Below the pieces are notes generated by a model that had not been told where the DNA came from, did not search any database, and saw only the letters and a list, made by a program, of their open reading frames with translations. A program made the position numbers and the translations under genes. From assembly GCF_004798865.1 (NCBI RefSeq), contig NW_025335440.1:496001-560000 (forward strand): DNA of 64,000 nt, read 5' to 3'. This document shows, piece by piece, positions 24,838 to 36,061 of this stretch (position 1 is the stretch's first letter; each line of letters starts with the position of its first letter). Source of the DNA: Varanus komodoensis (taxonomy: Eukaryota; Chordata; Lepidosauria; Squamata; Varanidae).

Positions 24838-24912
24838 AGCACATGCTGGACTACACATCATGGAAAAAGCTAAACATATAAAAAGATTGTGATCTAACAG
24901 GTCTGAAAAAAT
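24838..24912. repeat. Short dispersed repeat, copy 1 of 2
   Basis: AGTTTAGCACATGCTGGACT and, further on, AAAAGATTGTGATCTAACAG followed by GGTCTGAAAAAATC match in order the segment at 35288-35372. It abuts the 5' boundary of CR1 copy B. Family not identified. Confidence 0.45.
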
Positions 24913-24915
24913 CTA

Positions 24916-26727
24916 GGAACTGACAGCACTGCCAGGAGCAGCTCTGATGAAACGACGACAGGCTTCGAAGCTCTAGCGAGGAAAACTGAAAACACGGGGG
25001 CCAGACAGTCTTCTCCCCAGTCTTGCCAGTACGTAGAAGAGGAACTGATGGGCATAGAAAAATCCTTCAGGTGAACGACTGGCTACGATGGCGGTGCTGC
25101 AAAGAGAGATTCGGATTCTGGGACCACGAGCTCAGCTTCCTGGAAGACGGACTACTGGCAAATGAAGGGCTGCACCTCACAAAGAACGGGAAGCAGGTCT
25201 TTGGCCACTACATGAAAAAGTTCATCAGGAGGGCTTAAAACTAGAACCTATCGGGGAGGGAGATGTGCAGCACGGCATACCACCGCCTGGCAAGGACTTA
25301 TACATTTCAAGAGAGAAGAAACCTCCAGCAGGGCCCAACACCAGCCTCAAAAGAGCGTAGGGAGAAAGCCAGGGCACAGCGAGACTGGACTTCCGTGTCT
25401 CTGCACCAACCCGAACTTGCGCTCATGGCACATGAGGGCCATTCCAACCTTACAGGAATGACTGACACTTGGTGGGGTGACTCACGTGCCTGGAGCTCTA
25501 CAGCTGATGGAAACAGCCTGTCAAGAAAAACAGAAAGGACGAAAGGGGAGGTGGGGTCACACTACATTTGAGAGACACACATATCTACACAGAAATATAA
25601 GATGAGGACCTTGGTGTCCCCATTGACTTAATTTATCTGGCTTAATTTAAAGGGAGCAAAAAATCAGAAAAAGGAAAAGGAAAACACAGTTATTGGCATC
25701 TATTACTGACCATCCAGTCAGAAGGAGGACAAGGATGCAACCTTCGAAAAGCAACTTGCCGGCACTTCGAAAAGAACGATGCAGTCATCATGGGGGACTT
25801 CAATTCCCCTGACATATGCTGGGAGACATTTCTGCCAATCATGGCCCCTCCAAGAGATTCCTGACATGTGTTGCTGACAATTTCCTCCAGCAGAAGCTAG
25901 AGGAAGGAACGAGAGGATCAGCTATCCTCAGTTTAATAATAACAGCGATGGCCTGGTGGACAAAAGAACAACCATGGGAACTCTGGGGGGAAGTGGCCAT
26001 GAAATACCTGAACTCACTTATAAAGGAGGGAAAGGATAACTGGAGCCAAACATGCATCCTGGACTTCAAGAAAGCCAAGTTTAATGAACTCACATACATG
26101 ATAGATGAGGTGCCATGGCAACAAACCCTTATGGGAAAAGGAGTCCAGGAGGGGTGGGAAATCTTGAACAAGAAGATTCTTCAAGCACAACTATGGACAA
26201 CTCAAACCAGAAAAAACAGAAGAAGGCCCCTTGGCTCCACAAAGAGCTTAGTCACAACCTGAAAGCAAAACAGAAGAAGCTGTACGGGCCGGGGAGGGGA
26301 AGCAGGGCCGGGCCACAAAGGAAGAATATCAACCAATAGCAAGGAATTGCAGGGGCGGCATCAGGAAGGCTAAAGCAGGAAATGAACTGAGAAGGGCAAG
26401 GGATGCTAAGCACAACAAGAAAGCCTTCTTCAGAGACATCCAGAACAAAAGACATGAGAAAGAGAAAGTGGTCGGATACTTAAAGTGGATGGCGGAGTGA
26501 AACCGACAAGGAAAAGGCAGAGGCGCGCAATTCCTACTTTGCCTCAGTCATCACAAATAAATCCTGTCAGACCAAGTTAACTTCGTTTTTTGACTGGGTA
26601 ACCTCCCAGTTGGACAGAGGGAACACTGTGAACTTAATCTACCTAGACTTTAGCAACGCTCGCTGCATGGTGCCCCATGACTTCCTGATAAGCAACTTAG
26701 CAAAAAGGGGACTAGACAGAAAAACCA
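24916..26727 (+). mobile_element. CR1 LINE copy B, 5' part
   Basis: Begins at the same internal CR1 position as copy A (11057) and matches it at about 98% over 1026 bases: esterase tail (VNDWLRWRCCKERFGFWDHE), endonuclease start (TDTWWGDSRAWSS) and the GDFNSPDICWETF-type motif near 25795. Beyond 25941 it retains CR1 sequence absent from copy A, including TCILDFKKAKFNELTYMIDE (about 26050-26105) and RT-side words LDFSNARCMVPHDFLISNL near 26645-26705. Broken by frame changes; interrupted by an inverted-repeat element from 26728. Confidence 0.9.
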
Positions 26728-27210
26728 CAGTGGTACCGTGGCTCACGAAGTTAATCCATTCCACGACACCGGTCACGACCCAAACTGGTCATGGGTCAAG
26801 TCTAATTTCCCCATAAGGTTCAACGTAAATGAGGTTAATCCGTTCCGTAACTATTTTTTTAATCACAAGCAAAGTGACAAAGAACAACAAGGATCGCGGC
26901 CATCTCCCCTTGCCCCCCCCCCGAGCACGACTGCAATCACGCACGTGTTCCCTGCCCGAGCGCAACCGCGATCGCAGCCATAGACGAGCACGACCATGAC
27001 TGCGCTTGGGGGGGGGAACAAGGGCGCAATCGTGGCCATCTCCCCCCCCCCCCGATCATGATCGCGGTTGCATTCATGCAGGGAATACGGGCGCAATTGT
27101 GATCGTCACCCAATGCGGAGTTTGCAACCTGAGGCAAAATTTTTCAGCAATTTCTGTTTGCGACCCAACTTGGTCGTGAACTGAGGTATTCGTGAGCCGA
27201 GGTCCCACTG
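26728..27210 (+). mobile_element. 483-bp non-autonomous inverted-repeat element (MITE), inside CR1 copy B
   Basis: Terminal inverted repeats of about 22 bp: CAGTGGTACCGTGGCTCACG at the left end, and the complement of a right end reading CGTGAGCCGAGGTCCCACTG. Internal landmarks are TTTCCCCATAAGGTTCAACG, GGTTAATCCGTTCCGTAAC, GCAAAGTGACAAAGAACAAC and GC-rich GATCGCGGCCATCTCCCC-type words. There is no coding capacity. A TA target duplication is plausible (TA follows the right end), which would make it Tc1/mariner-like, but the left flank does not keep TA. A second copy of nearly equal length lies at 56330-56813 in the other orientation. Confidence 0.75.
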
Positions 27211-27905
27211 TATTTGGTGGTTGCCAAATTGGTTACAAAGAGTGCTCATCCGTGGCACCTTCTCAAACCGGGTGGAGGTCACTAGTGGGGTGCCACAGGG
27301 TTCAGTCAAGGAGGAGCAGTTGCAGAGTGGGGAAATGCTACCTTGGATGCAGGAACAGAAGCATTAATTCCAAATCATTGATTAGAAGTTCCCCTATAGT
27401 CCTCACTAGTCGGACCTTATCTGGAATATTGTGTCCAGTTCTGGGCACCAAGATTTAAGAGAGGTAGAAAAATTACAAAGTCCAGAGGAGAGCAACAAAA
27501 TGATCCAGGGTTTGAAAACACTCAGGAGAGACTGAGAGAACTGGGCATGTTCAGCCTTGAGAAGAGAAGACTGAGGGGGGACATGATATGCCTCTATGAA
27601 TTCCTCAAAGGCTGTCCCAAAGAGGAAGGTCGAGATCTCTTCTGGCTGATGCCAGAGTGCAGGACACGGAATAATCAGGTCAAGTTGCAACAACCCGGGT
27701 TCAGGCTGGACATCAGGGAAAGCTTCCTCACAGTCAAACCAAAGCGGCAGTGGAACCACCTGCAGAGAGAGGTGGTGGGCTCTCCCACACTGGAGGGATT
27801 CAGAAAGAAACTGGGCAGCCCCAAGTGGGATGGTGTAACTTGGTATCCTGCAACAGCAGGGGGTTGGACCTGATGGCCTTCTGGCCCCTTCATTATTCTA
27901 TGAGT
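27211..27905 (+). mobile_element. CR1 copy B, 3' part
   Basis: Continuation of CR1 copy B. GTGGGGTGCCACAGGGTTCA near 27288 is the RT GVPQGSV region, followed by a large internal deletion. From 27540 the frame reads [20 protein letters not shown] and later LQQPGFRLDIRESFLTV. The 3' UTR ends GGACCTGATGGCCTTCTGGC and a TTCTATGA word at about 27897-27904. Confidence 0.9.
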
Positions 27906-29317
27906 GTGAGACCACATCGGAAACCGCATGAGCTGTGCAGGTGCCCGTGAATCTGGCAAGACAACCCTGGTAAAAACGGCCCATATAGATCTCGCCTTGG
28001 AAAAGAGTCCTTCCAGTCTGAGAGCAAGTGAGCGAGAGAGAGCATCGAATGAAGAGAAGGACACAAGGCTCATGGAAAACATGGCTCCCAGTTGTGATGG
28101 GAGCACCACACATGGCTTGGGAACACAACCGTGCTCTGACCCACCTCCATGTGCAGCCAGCTGGTCATTGGGAAGAGAGTGCCACCCTAGAGGGGCCTTT
28201 GGAACTCTGCTTATATTCTTTCCTCCCCCACATCCACACCTCCCCATTCATTACATTTGTTTAATTTATTACATTCCACCTTTTCTCCTGCAAGGAACCT
28301 GCAAGGCGGCTCACCTTGCCCTCTCCCCCTTTCATGCTCCCAATCCCCCTGTGGGGGAGGCCAAGTGACTCAGAGTTGCCTTGAAGCCCCATGGCTGTGC
28401 GTGTGGCACGAGAACCTGGCCTTCCCAATTCCTGGTCCAAAACACTGGGTGTAAAGTGCATGCTCAGCGCATTGGGACTCTATGGGTGCAGTGCGTGGGG
28501 ATGGAGAGGCAGCTCTGACTAGCAGGCAACAGCACCAGCTCCGGTTTTGGGGCCCCTGGACCACCCCCCAACAGGCTCCCTCGCCCTGTGAATGCCCCCT
28601 CTCACTGCCACCCACAGGGAGCCCTCCCTTCGCTTGCTCTTGACCACCATGGGCGCCACGTCCACACTCGGCAGCCCCTGCCACTCTGCCTCCCCCCGCC
28701 GGGCCAGGGCAGGAACCAGGTGGACAGGCAAGCTGCAGTGAGGAAGAGGAGGAGCGAGGCCAGGGGCCTGGCTGGGCGTGTGCCCGCACTGTAACGTTGG
28801 CCCTGGCAGGGAAGCTTCCTTAGCGCTGTGGCCGAGCGGGGCGAGGATGTGGATTTCTGCAGCCCTGGTCCGGCTCAGCACCTCTACACTGCTTTGCTGC
28901 CAGGGTGCCTCGGGCAGGGCGAAACTGGTTGCGCGAGAGACGGGAGCCAGGCCAGGCCTGCTGGTGGAACTTTGCTCCTTTTGAATCATAGTCCGACAAA
29001 GACTCCAGAGGAGGCTCAGCTTGGGAGTGGAGCCAGCCAGGCGCCCGGGAGGGCTCTCCCCGGACGCGGTTTGCACCCACACTTGCCCCTCCGCTGCTTT
29101 TCTCCCCGTGTTGGAGAAGATGCCGGGCCTGCTGCAGCATCCCTCAGCTCTGCAGCCCGCTCCAGGTGCTTTCCGGAAAGGGAAAACAAACCAAAGGAAA
29201 AAGCACAGTGGGCAAGAAAGGAACCCGTCTCTGCCTGCGACAGCAGAGCTGCTGGGCAACCGATAGCCCTGTTTGTCGGGAAGGACCGGGCTGCAGTCTG
29301 GCACATCTAGAGGGGCA
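27906..29317. other. Non-genic stretch
   Basis: No gene recognised. At 28255-28325 an antisense repeat tail is visible (TTTATTACATTCCACC, then AAGGCGGCTCACC), of the kind shared by L2 and L2-tailed SINEs. Long open frames on both strands at 28.5-29.3 kb overlap one another and have no other support. Confidence 0.45.
28255..28325 (-). repeat. Antisense L2/SINE tail fragment
   Basis: On the minus strand it reads GGTGAGCCGCCTTGCAGG and ends in AATAAATTAAAC, the layout of the L2 3' end seen at 20070-20147, but too diverged for a subfamily call. Confidence 0.4.
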
Positions 29318-30052
29318 TGTGAGAAATGAAATGTTACTGTTACTAAGTGTTAAGGTGAAATACAGGGCTAGGGTAGGATCATTGAAGTCTCTTAAGGCCA
29401 AAAGGCCTGAAAATAGAATCATGTAAATAGTTGTACTAAGAGTAATAGTGTTTTTTTACATCAAAGTCCTGAAAAATACCAGAGAGGGTAAAAGTGGGGG
29501 GACAGTGGTAAAACTGTCACCTTCAGTGGAGGAGAGCAGGCAATGGATTACTTTACAACTGGCGATAATGAGCCTGGAGGAAGGCCTGTTCGTCCTACCT
29601 CATCCTCCCCGCAAGATTTATGAAACAAGTTGGCCTCAAGTGAGAGGCTCCAAGGCCAAGCTGTCCCGTTGCACTTTTAGGAGGAACTGTGCATGCTTAA
29701 TAGGTGCATGAATAGTAACTGACACACCTTTCGTAGGTAATAGCCTCATTAGCATGAACATGGGACGTATGTGCAGGAGGGGGAACATATCGAGGGGTAG
29801 TATGATGAAGGTGGACGGAGAAGAATGTTCCCTCTGAGCAGCCCAGCCAATGGGAGAAAAGAGGCAGGGTCTGCGAGCCGGGAAAAGGGGATAAAAGGAA
29901 ATGTTTTGTGTGTGAACGGCGCGTTACCTGCGTGCTGGGCGCCCGCTCTTGCAAGAACGAATTAAACTTCTCTGCTTGGTACTTTGTCTCTGTATCGTCA
30001 CTACTGGGAATTATTTTTACTCCTGACAGTTGGATTTCAAATACTCCCTACA
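29318..30052 (+). mobile_element. Solo LTR of an endogenous retrovirus (fossil)
   Basis: A 735-bp segment starting TG and ending CA, flanked by a 4-bp GGCA repeat (29314-29317 and 30053-30056), a duplication length usual for gammaretrovirus-like ERVs. It has a promoter layout in order: CCAAT box near 29846, GATAAAAGG TATA-type box near 29890, then a U5-like stretch with ATTAAA near 29959 and TGGTACTTTGTCTCTGTATC. No internal retroviral region or partner LTR lies beside it, so it is a solo LTR left by recombination. Age cannot be measured without relatives. Confidence 0.6.
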
Positions 30053-30056
30053 GGCA

Positions 30057-30930
30057 GGCCAAAGAAGGGCGACCGAAGCAGCGCGGGCTCCTCGGCTCCT
30101 CCCCGGTGCCGCCCCGGCACAGCGGCGTCCGCCGCGCGGGGGCTCGCTCTGCGAGGGGCGCGGGGCCACGTGCCCCTCCGCGCGCAGGCGCCGCGCGCCG
30201 CCGCGCACAGCCCCGGTTTCCGCAGCCAGCGCCGCGCCTGCCCGGAATACCAACAAGGCTGCGGCGCGCCGGGTGGATGGGTGGGCCCGCGAGCGCCGCC
30301 CGCCACAGACGCTCCCCTCTCTGCTCCGCTGCACAAGAGGATGTGCCCGGCCTGCGAAACGAGCCCGTCCCGGCCCCCCTCCCCGCGTGCCCCGACCCGG
30401 CCCTTCTCACGTGCACGCGCGGCGTGCGTCGGGCCGGGAACGGCGGGCCGCTTCAGCGCGAGGCGCAGCGGCCCCGCCAGGAGGACGCTCCCCGGATCTT
30501 GCGGGCGCCCGACTCGGAGCCTCGCCATGCCGGGCGCCTCGCCCGCCTGGCTGCCCGCTGCGAGGACGGAGCAAGGCGCGGACGCTCCCGGGGACCTTCT
30601 TCAGGCAGGCTTGGCGGGGCGAGGCGAGGCGGGCTCGCGTCCTTCCCGCTCCCTCTCTTGTTTCGGTCCTCGTCGTTCCCGCTCGGGGCGGCGACCCCGC
30701 AGCGCTGTGCGGTCAGGCGCGCCCCCCGAGCGGCCCCGCCCCCGGCCGTGAGCGCTCTTCGTCGAGGGGGCTGGAATCGCCCGCCGGGGGGCCGGGCGGG
30801 GGAGAGCTCACAGGGGGCACCCCTAGGCCAACTGAGGCTGGGGCATGCTGCGGGAGGGGAGCCCTTTTCCTGGCCAAACTTGTGCCGGTCTGTGCTCCAA
30901 ACTGATTATGCAAATCAACTTTCCCTCTTG
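30057..30930. promoter_or_regulatory. CpG island 1 with octamer site and consensus 5' splice site
   Basis: Very GC-rich and CpG-dense sequence from just after the LTR to about 30850. It then has a perfect octamer ATGCAAAT (30908-30915) and, 15 bases on, an excellent plus-strand donor CTTG/gtaagtc at 30931. This is the expected layout of a promoter with a first exon on the plus strand ending at 30930. The reading frames across it are long because of composition and none is recognisable, so any first exon may be non-coding. No downstream exon was found. Confidence 0.5.
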
Positions 30931-31129
30931 GTAAGTCTTACATTTCCCGGATAAACGGAGAGGGTTGCTAAGGAGACGGGCTAGCTCCAGGCAGTGCTTT
31001 GGCGTGCAGGCTGGGTTTAGCTTTTGCAACGTTTTCTTGCAGTCTTGGGCAAGCTCCCACAGGGGCAGGGATGCCCCAGACCCCAAAGCCGAAGGCAGAT
31101 AACAGGTGGCACCGTAGGAAGGAGCAGAA

Positions 31130-31365
31130 GCAGTGCTGTGTAGTGGTTGGAGCGCTGGGCCGGGACTCAGGATGTCTGGCCTCAGTCTCCACTGAGCCGT
31201 GCAACTCACTGGCTGTCCTTGGGCCAGTCATTCACTCTCAGCTAACCTACCTTACTGGGCTGTTGTGATGATAAAATGGAAAAAAGGTGTGTGTCTGTCA
31301 CCGTGGGGTCCTTGGCCAAGGAAGAATGTTGGGACAGCAATGTGATAATTAAATAAATACACAAA
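31130..31365 (+). mobile_element. tRNA-derived SINE
   Basis: Plus-strand SINE with a Pol III A box (TGTAGTGGTTGGAGCGCTGG), a diverged B-box region (CTCAGTCTCC), the conserved middle CTTGGGCCAGTCATTCACTC, CTTACTGGGCTGTTGTGATG and an A-rich end AATTAAATAAATACA. This layout is the common squamate tRNA SINE with a CORE/L2-like body. TSDs were not resolved. Confidence 0.75.
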
Positions 31366-34300
31366 TAATAGCCTGAAACCCAGAACATAGTCGAAACCAC
31401 TGCCTCCACTCCCAAACCCGCATGTCAGATCTTCATCTTCCGGGTAACACACAAGGAGTCATGATGTGTTTCCTTCTCTGTCCACAAATGAAATCAGCAA
31501 AGAAGCCAACCACTTCTCTGAGGACTGAGGGCAGAATACAAGGACTGATAAAGTGACTCAGTCAAAGGCACCTGGGATTGGGATATGGGGCATCTGAGGG
31601 AGAGGTGGTCGTTAAAGGAGAAGAAGCCAAAACTTCCGGGCTTGCATGAACCATTTTCTGCCATTACCTAAGAGTGCAGAATTGTTCAAAGGCAAGGGCA
31701 GAGAGAGGAAAATGGTTCATCATTAGTAGAAAGTAAATGTTTAGGCGACTCAGTCATGTCATCGAGGGAACAATGCTGATACCTTGCCACAATAATGAGA
31801 AAAGTGTCCGTGCCCTTTTGTGGCATATTTATATCCAGTTCCCCCTGCAGTCCAGACTTCGAGGCTTTCACTCTGTGCTTGGCAGAGGGCCGTTACTGAG
31901 CATTAAAGGAGGCAGGCAGCGCAAGGCCAGGAATGCTCACTTAGAAGGTAAGTGCTGCTGAGTTAGTAGAGCATCCTCCCCGGAAAGCGTGTGCTCAGAA
32001 ATGCCAGGCCAACAGCCGTATTCAAGCTCACTTGGAAGTAAATTCTGCTTTGATCAATTGGAGCTCCTCTTTCATCCACCCCCCATGCAGTGCGTGTGTG
32101 GCAGGCCGAATGGGGGCCAGTTCACACGGGCAGCGGACTTTTCTAGCTGAAATGCCCTGCCCCGGCCTTTGCTGGCTCCACCATAAAATTGTTAGCACCC
32201 TTACCTGTGTGCTACTGAAGCCTGTGGGGGCACGTCTGAAAAATGCTGGAAAAATCGTGTGTCCTCTTGGGGCAACCCTTCTCTGGAGGTGATACTCCTC
32301 ATGTAATTAGCAACCTCATGGAAGTTCATTGTCAAAGTAAACAGCTGTGGGAAGGGAGGCAATTGGGACGGGGTCAGCAGCAAAGGAAGGGGAGGCCTCT
32401 CGATGGTTCCGATGCAGCTGCCTTCTGCAGGGCTGCTCTGGGTGCAACAGGGGGCTCTCCGGATACTCCTGGCTTCCGTCATGTGGCTGGTTCCAAAGGA
32501 GGCGCAAATCCAAGGAAGCAGGGAGGTTGGGCTCCTCATTCAGTCCAGGTGGGCCTTGGCTTGGCTTCCGTCTGCCATCCTCCTGAAGGCTGGGCACCCA
32601 TCTAGGTCTCCATCCCACCTTGCCCATTGGAACTACGTATGGTGCAAACCATATTGCTGGACTGCCCACCGGAACCAGAATTCAACCCATGTTCTTGCCA
32701 GCCTGCTGCAGGCAAGCCCTTATTTAAAAAATCTCACAGGGGCACCCCCAAGGGCTGTGGGGGCTCTGCCCTGATCAGGCATGGAGCCTTGGAGAGGCTC
32801 AGAGGAAGCATTGCTAAAATCGTGCAGCTCCAGGAGACCTTCTGTGCTTTCCTGAGCCTTTCCAGCATCCCCAAGGCTCCCCGACAAGGCCCAGCCCTGC
32901 TGCAGCCCGGCTGCCAAATGGAGGACGGTGCAACCGCAGGAGTGGATCTTGGCCCTTCCCTTTGGGACAGAGCCCAGCCATTCTCTGACCAAGGCCCCTG
33001 AACATCAGAGGCCCCATGCCCAGAGATGTTCAGAAGTGGCTGGCATGAGATCCCTGAAGAGAAACTGTATCAGACTGTTGGCAGTCAGTCACTGCCCCCC
33101 CTCACTGAAACTGAGCCCCCACTTTTGCCAGGTTTGGCCAGTTGGTCTGAATTCAGACCTGCCGGGGATGGGGGTGGGTCTCTGCTCAGCACCCTGCATT
33201 GTTTGTGCCCTTAGAAGCAGTTAATATCTCCCAGGAACTCCAGGGACTGCCTTAGACCAAGGTGGATTGTGGCAAAGTTTGTGGATGGCTGCCCTTCCTG
33301 TGGAGCCATACGCAGAGATGGCCTCCCCACTGCTTCTCTTAACTCTGCTAGGCTTCCACAACGCCTGCTATATCCAAGCTCTCCTTCCCGATCAGGCACT
33401 CCGACTCTCCTACTCCTGCTCAGAGGCTTCCAGCAATTGCACAGGAACTCCTGCAGAGGTGTCCTTCTCGGACGTCTCTGGCACGTGCTGCTTCTGCTCT
33501 GGCTTCAAGGATCAGCTGCCGTGCTTTGCCATTTGCACATGGCCTGTTTCCTCTGCTGCACCATTAGGCCACTGTGAAGCCAAGCTGGAAGCTTCTTGGC
33601 TGCTGCCGGCATTCCCCCAGGGTTCCCTTTAAAAATGACCTTGCCGCCGTTCTTTATGTTTAGAACCTCATGCGTGTCGATGGCCATTTCGATGGGAACA
33701 TTTCCCTGGCAGATTCCTCCATGGAAGGCATCCCCCAGAGCCCTTCCGTTACGTGGCAGTCACGCCGAGAGGGGTGAATAGATTTCTTGAGAGCTGTGTG
33801 CATATTTGGCAGCCCCAAATGGGCACAGAGGGTCTTCTTGAGGAGCAGTGAAGTGCAGAGTCCTCCAGGGGGACTCCGAGTGGCCATGGCTACCTTGAAA
33901 GGGATTTCTTTGCCGTGGGAGCCAGTGCCAAGACCGCGGACCCTGCAGGCACCCCGGGGTTAAAGCAGCTGAATGGAGAAAGAGATTTTCCCAGCCAGGG
34001 AGGAAATGGGGCTGAGGAAAGGAAGCAGAGGGGGCCTTGCCTGTGTGGGATTTTCTGAGCAATCAAAAGACAAACAAGAGGCACGGCAAAGGTTCGCACA
34101 GGGACCGGGAATGGGGCCTGGGCCTGCGGGCGGAGGACACACTGCAGCGAGATCCAAGCTCTGGTGCAGCCGGCAAGCTGGCAGCTCTCCCCTCCAGCCG
34201 CTCTGTTTGGGGAGCAGCAGAAACAGGACCCAGGGAGGCAGCTGGCATGGGTAGCTGTCGGCTTCTGCAGGAGGAGGGTCCTCGGGGGAAAGTTCTGCAC

Positions 34301-35287
34301 TTTGCTGCCCTGAGCCTGAGCCAAACCATTTCTTCAAGGATAAGACTGGCTCCGAGAGACTGTTGGAACAACCGAAAAGTCCTGCAGCACCGTAACAATG
34401 CAGACATGGATTTGGGCATGAAGGCCCCTTCCTCAACGCAACCCCCTGCAGTTCCCTCTGGGCTGGATGTGGGGAACTCTATGCGTATTAATGTGTTTGC
34501 TTTTAAGATGGAATGGTTTTGATAGTTTTGTTGTTGCAACATACCGACACAGCTGCCTCTCTGGAAGTTTATAGATGGGGACTAGCGCCTGCGTGGGACA
34601 ACTGGGATACCTACTGTTGGCACCAGATGGGAGAGATCTACAGCAGAGCCCTTTCCATTTATGAAGGAACACAGTCATGGTATTTATGCAAAGACATTTA
34701 CCATAGTTAAGGAACACTTGAATGAATGCAGCGTATCTGAAAATCCAAGCTTGTGTTCCATGCAACTGTGGACAAGTTGGAGGTGTTGGAAAAGGGATGT
34801 GTGCTGGGAAAAGACCCTTTAAGATCCCCTGGCTGGTGTGTGTGGGCTTTTTTCTGTACTGCCAGCCCCACAGGGTGAAGCCAGCAGCAGCTGCATTCTT
34901 TGCCACCCAAAAGTGAGGAAGTACAACATGGGCCATGCTAATTTCCCCATGAGTTAGCTCTCCTGAGGTCTGTGTGACTGAGCTGTGAGTAAAGCCACTG
35001 GAAATAACGTGATTGGCTTCTAAGTAGACATGTGTCTGAGGCCTGTTTCTTCTTGATCAGGAGGACAAAGAAATAATCGGGGAGACTTGGAAGGACCTCC
35101 CGCACTTTATTTTTTTCAGGAGGGGCCTTTGCACGTCCCGGAGCAGGAGGAGCCATCAGGGCAGCAAGGGAGGTGGGAAAGCTGCCTAAGGCTCTGATGT
35201 TTCGCCAAAGACCCGAGGACACTGCCTCTTGCCCCTGCAGCTCCACAGCCCACTGGATGCTCTCCTCCTGGCTCCAGAACAGTACCG

Positions 35288-35372
35288 TAAATTTAGCACA
35301 CCCCGATAGACTTTCTAGAGAGCATGGTAATGTATAAAAAAGCTGTGATACAGCAGGTCTGAGAAATCCCAG
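35288..35372. repeat. Short dispersed repeat, copy 2 of 2
   Basis: AAATTTAGCACACCCCGATA, then ATGTATAAAAAAGCTGTGAT and CAGCAGGTCTGAGAAAT correspond in order to 24838-24912. Family not identified. Confidence 0.45.
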
Positions 35373-36038
35373 GTGTATTGGCAGAAATGGCAGGGGAGGA
35401 TGGGTTGGGTGAGCTCCTGACCTGTGTCAGGCATTATGATGCCAATAGCAACGCTGAGTGGAGATTTCCCTGGAAGGTCTGCAGACCAGCGTCCCTCTCC
35501 TGAGTGTGGAAGGCTGCTGGGCGGCGCCTCTGGGCAGGACTGGCAAAGGCACCTACCTGAAGCCCTGAAGGGCACCTGCCGGCCAGTGGAGGGTGAGGGC
35601 ACCGGGCCAGAAGAACCCAGGCCTGCCTCAGCCTCCGGTGGCTTTCTCTGTTCAAATGCACAGAGAAGAATTCTGCAAAGGACCCCTAGCCCATGTGATG
35701 AGCATGGCTGTTGGTCCCCCCAGGCCGGGAGGCTGGGCTGTCCTGCTCCTGCCCTTTTGCACCCAACGTGGGACCCACGGAAAACGTGCTTCCCCTTTCT
35801 TTGCAAGTCACCAGTGTGGGGCAGCCTCCCCCCCAGCCCATCTTCTCGTGGCACCAAACCTGGAAGAGGGCTGTGGTGCCCAGCCTGTAATCTCCCAAGA
35901 TGGGATGAGAGCCTGAGAGTACGGCAGTTGGGACACAGGCCGACTCAGTCACGGAGCACCGGAAGGAGTTAGTCACTTTTTAGTCAGTCCAACGGGGGAG
36001 GGGGGGCTTGTTGGACTCCTGTACTTCCACCAGCTCTA

Positions 36039-36061
36039 GGGTGGGGTGGGGTGGGGTGGGG
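36039..36061 (+). repeat. (GGGGT)n tract, potential G-quadruplex
   Basis: Four consecutive GGGGT-type units on the plus strand satisfy the four-G-run rule for an intramolecular quadruplex. No associated gene was seen. Confidence 0.8.

Noticed and set aside
29908-30954. 348-codon plus-strand frame across CpG island 1
   Set aside because: Ala/Arg/Pro-rich as expected from random CpG-dense DNA, begins inside the LTR fossil, and matches no known protein.
33267-33632. Frame with signal-peptide-like start and many cysteines (secreted peptide?)
   Set aside because: A hydrophobic start and scattered Cys alone are weak. There is no Cys spacing of a known toxin or defence peptide, no splice context and no promoter.
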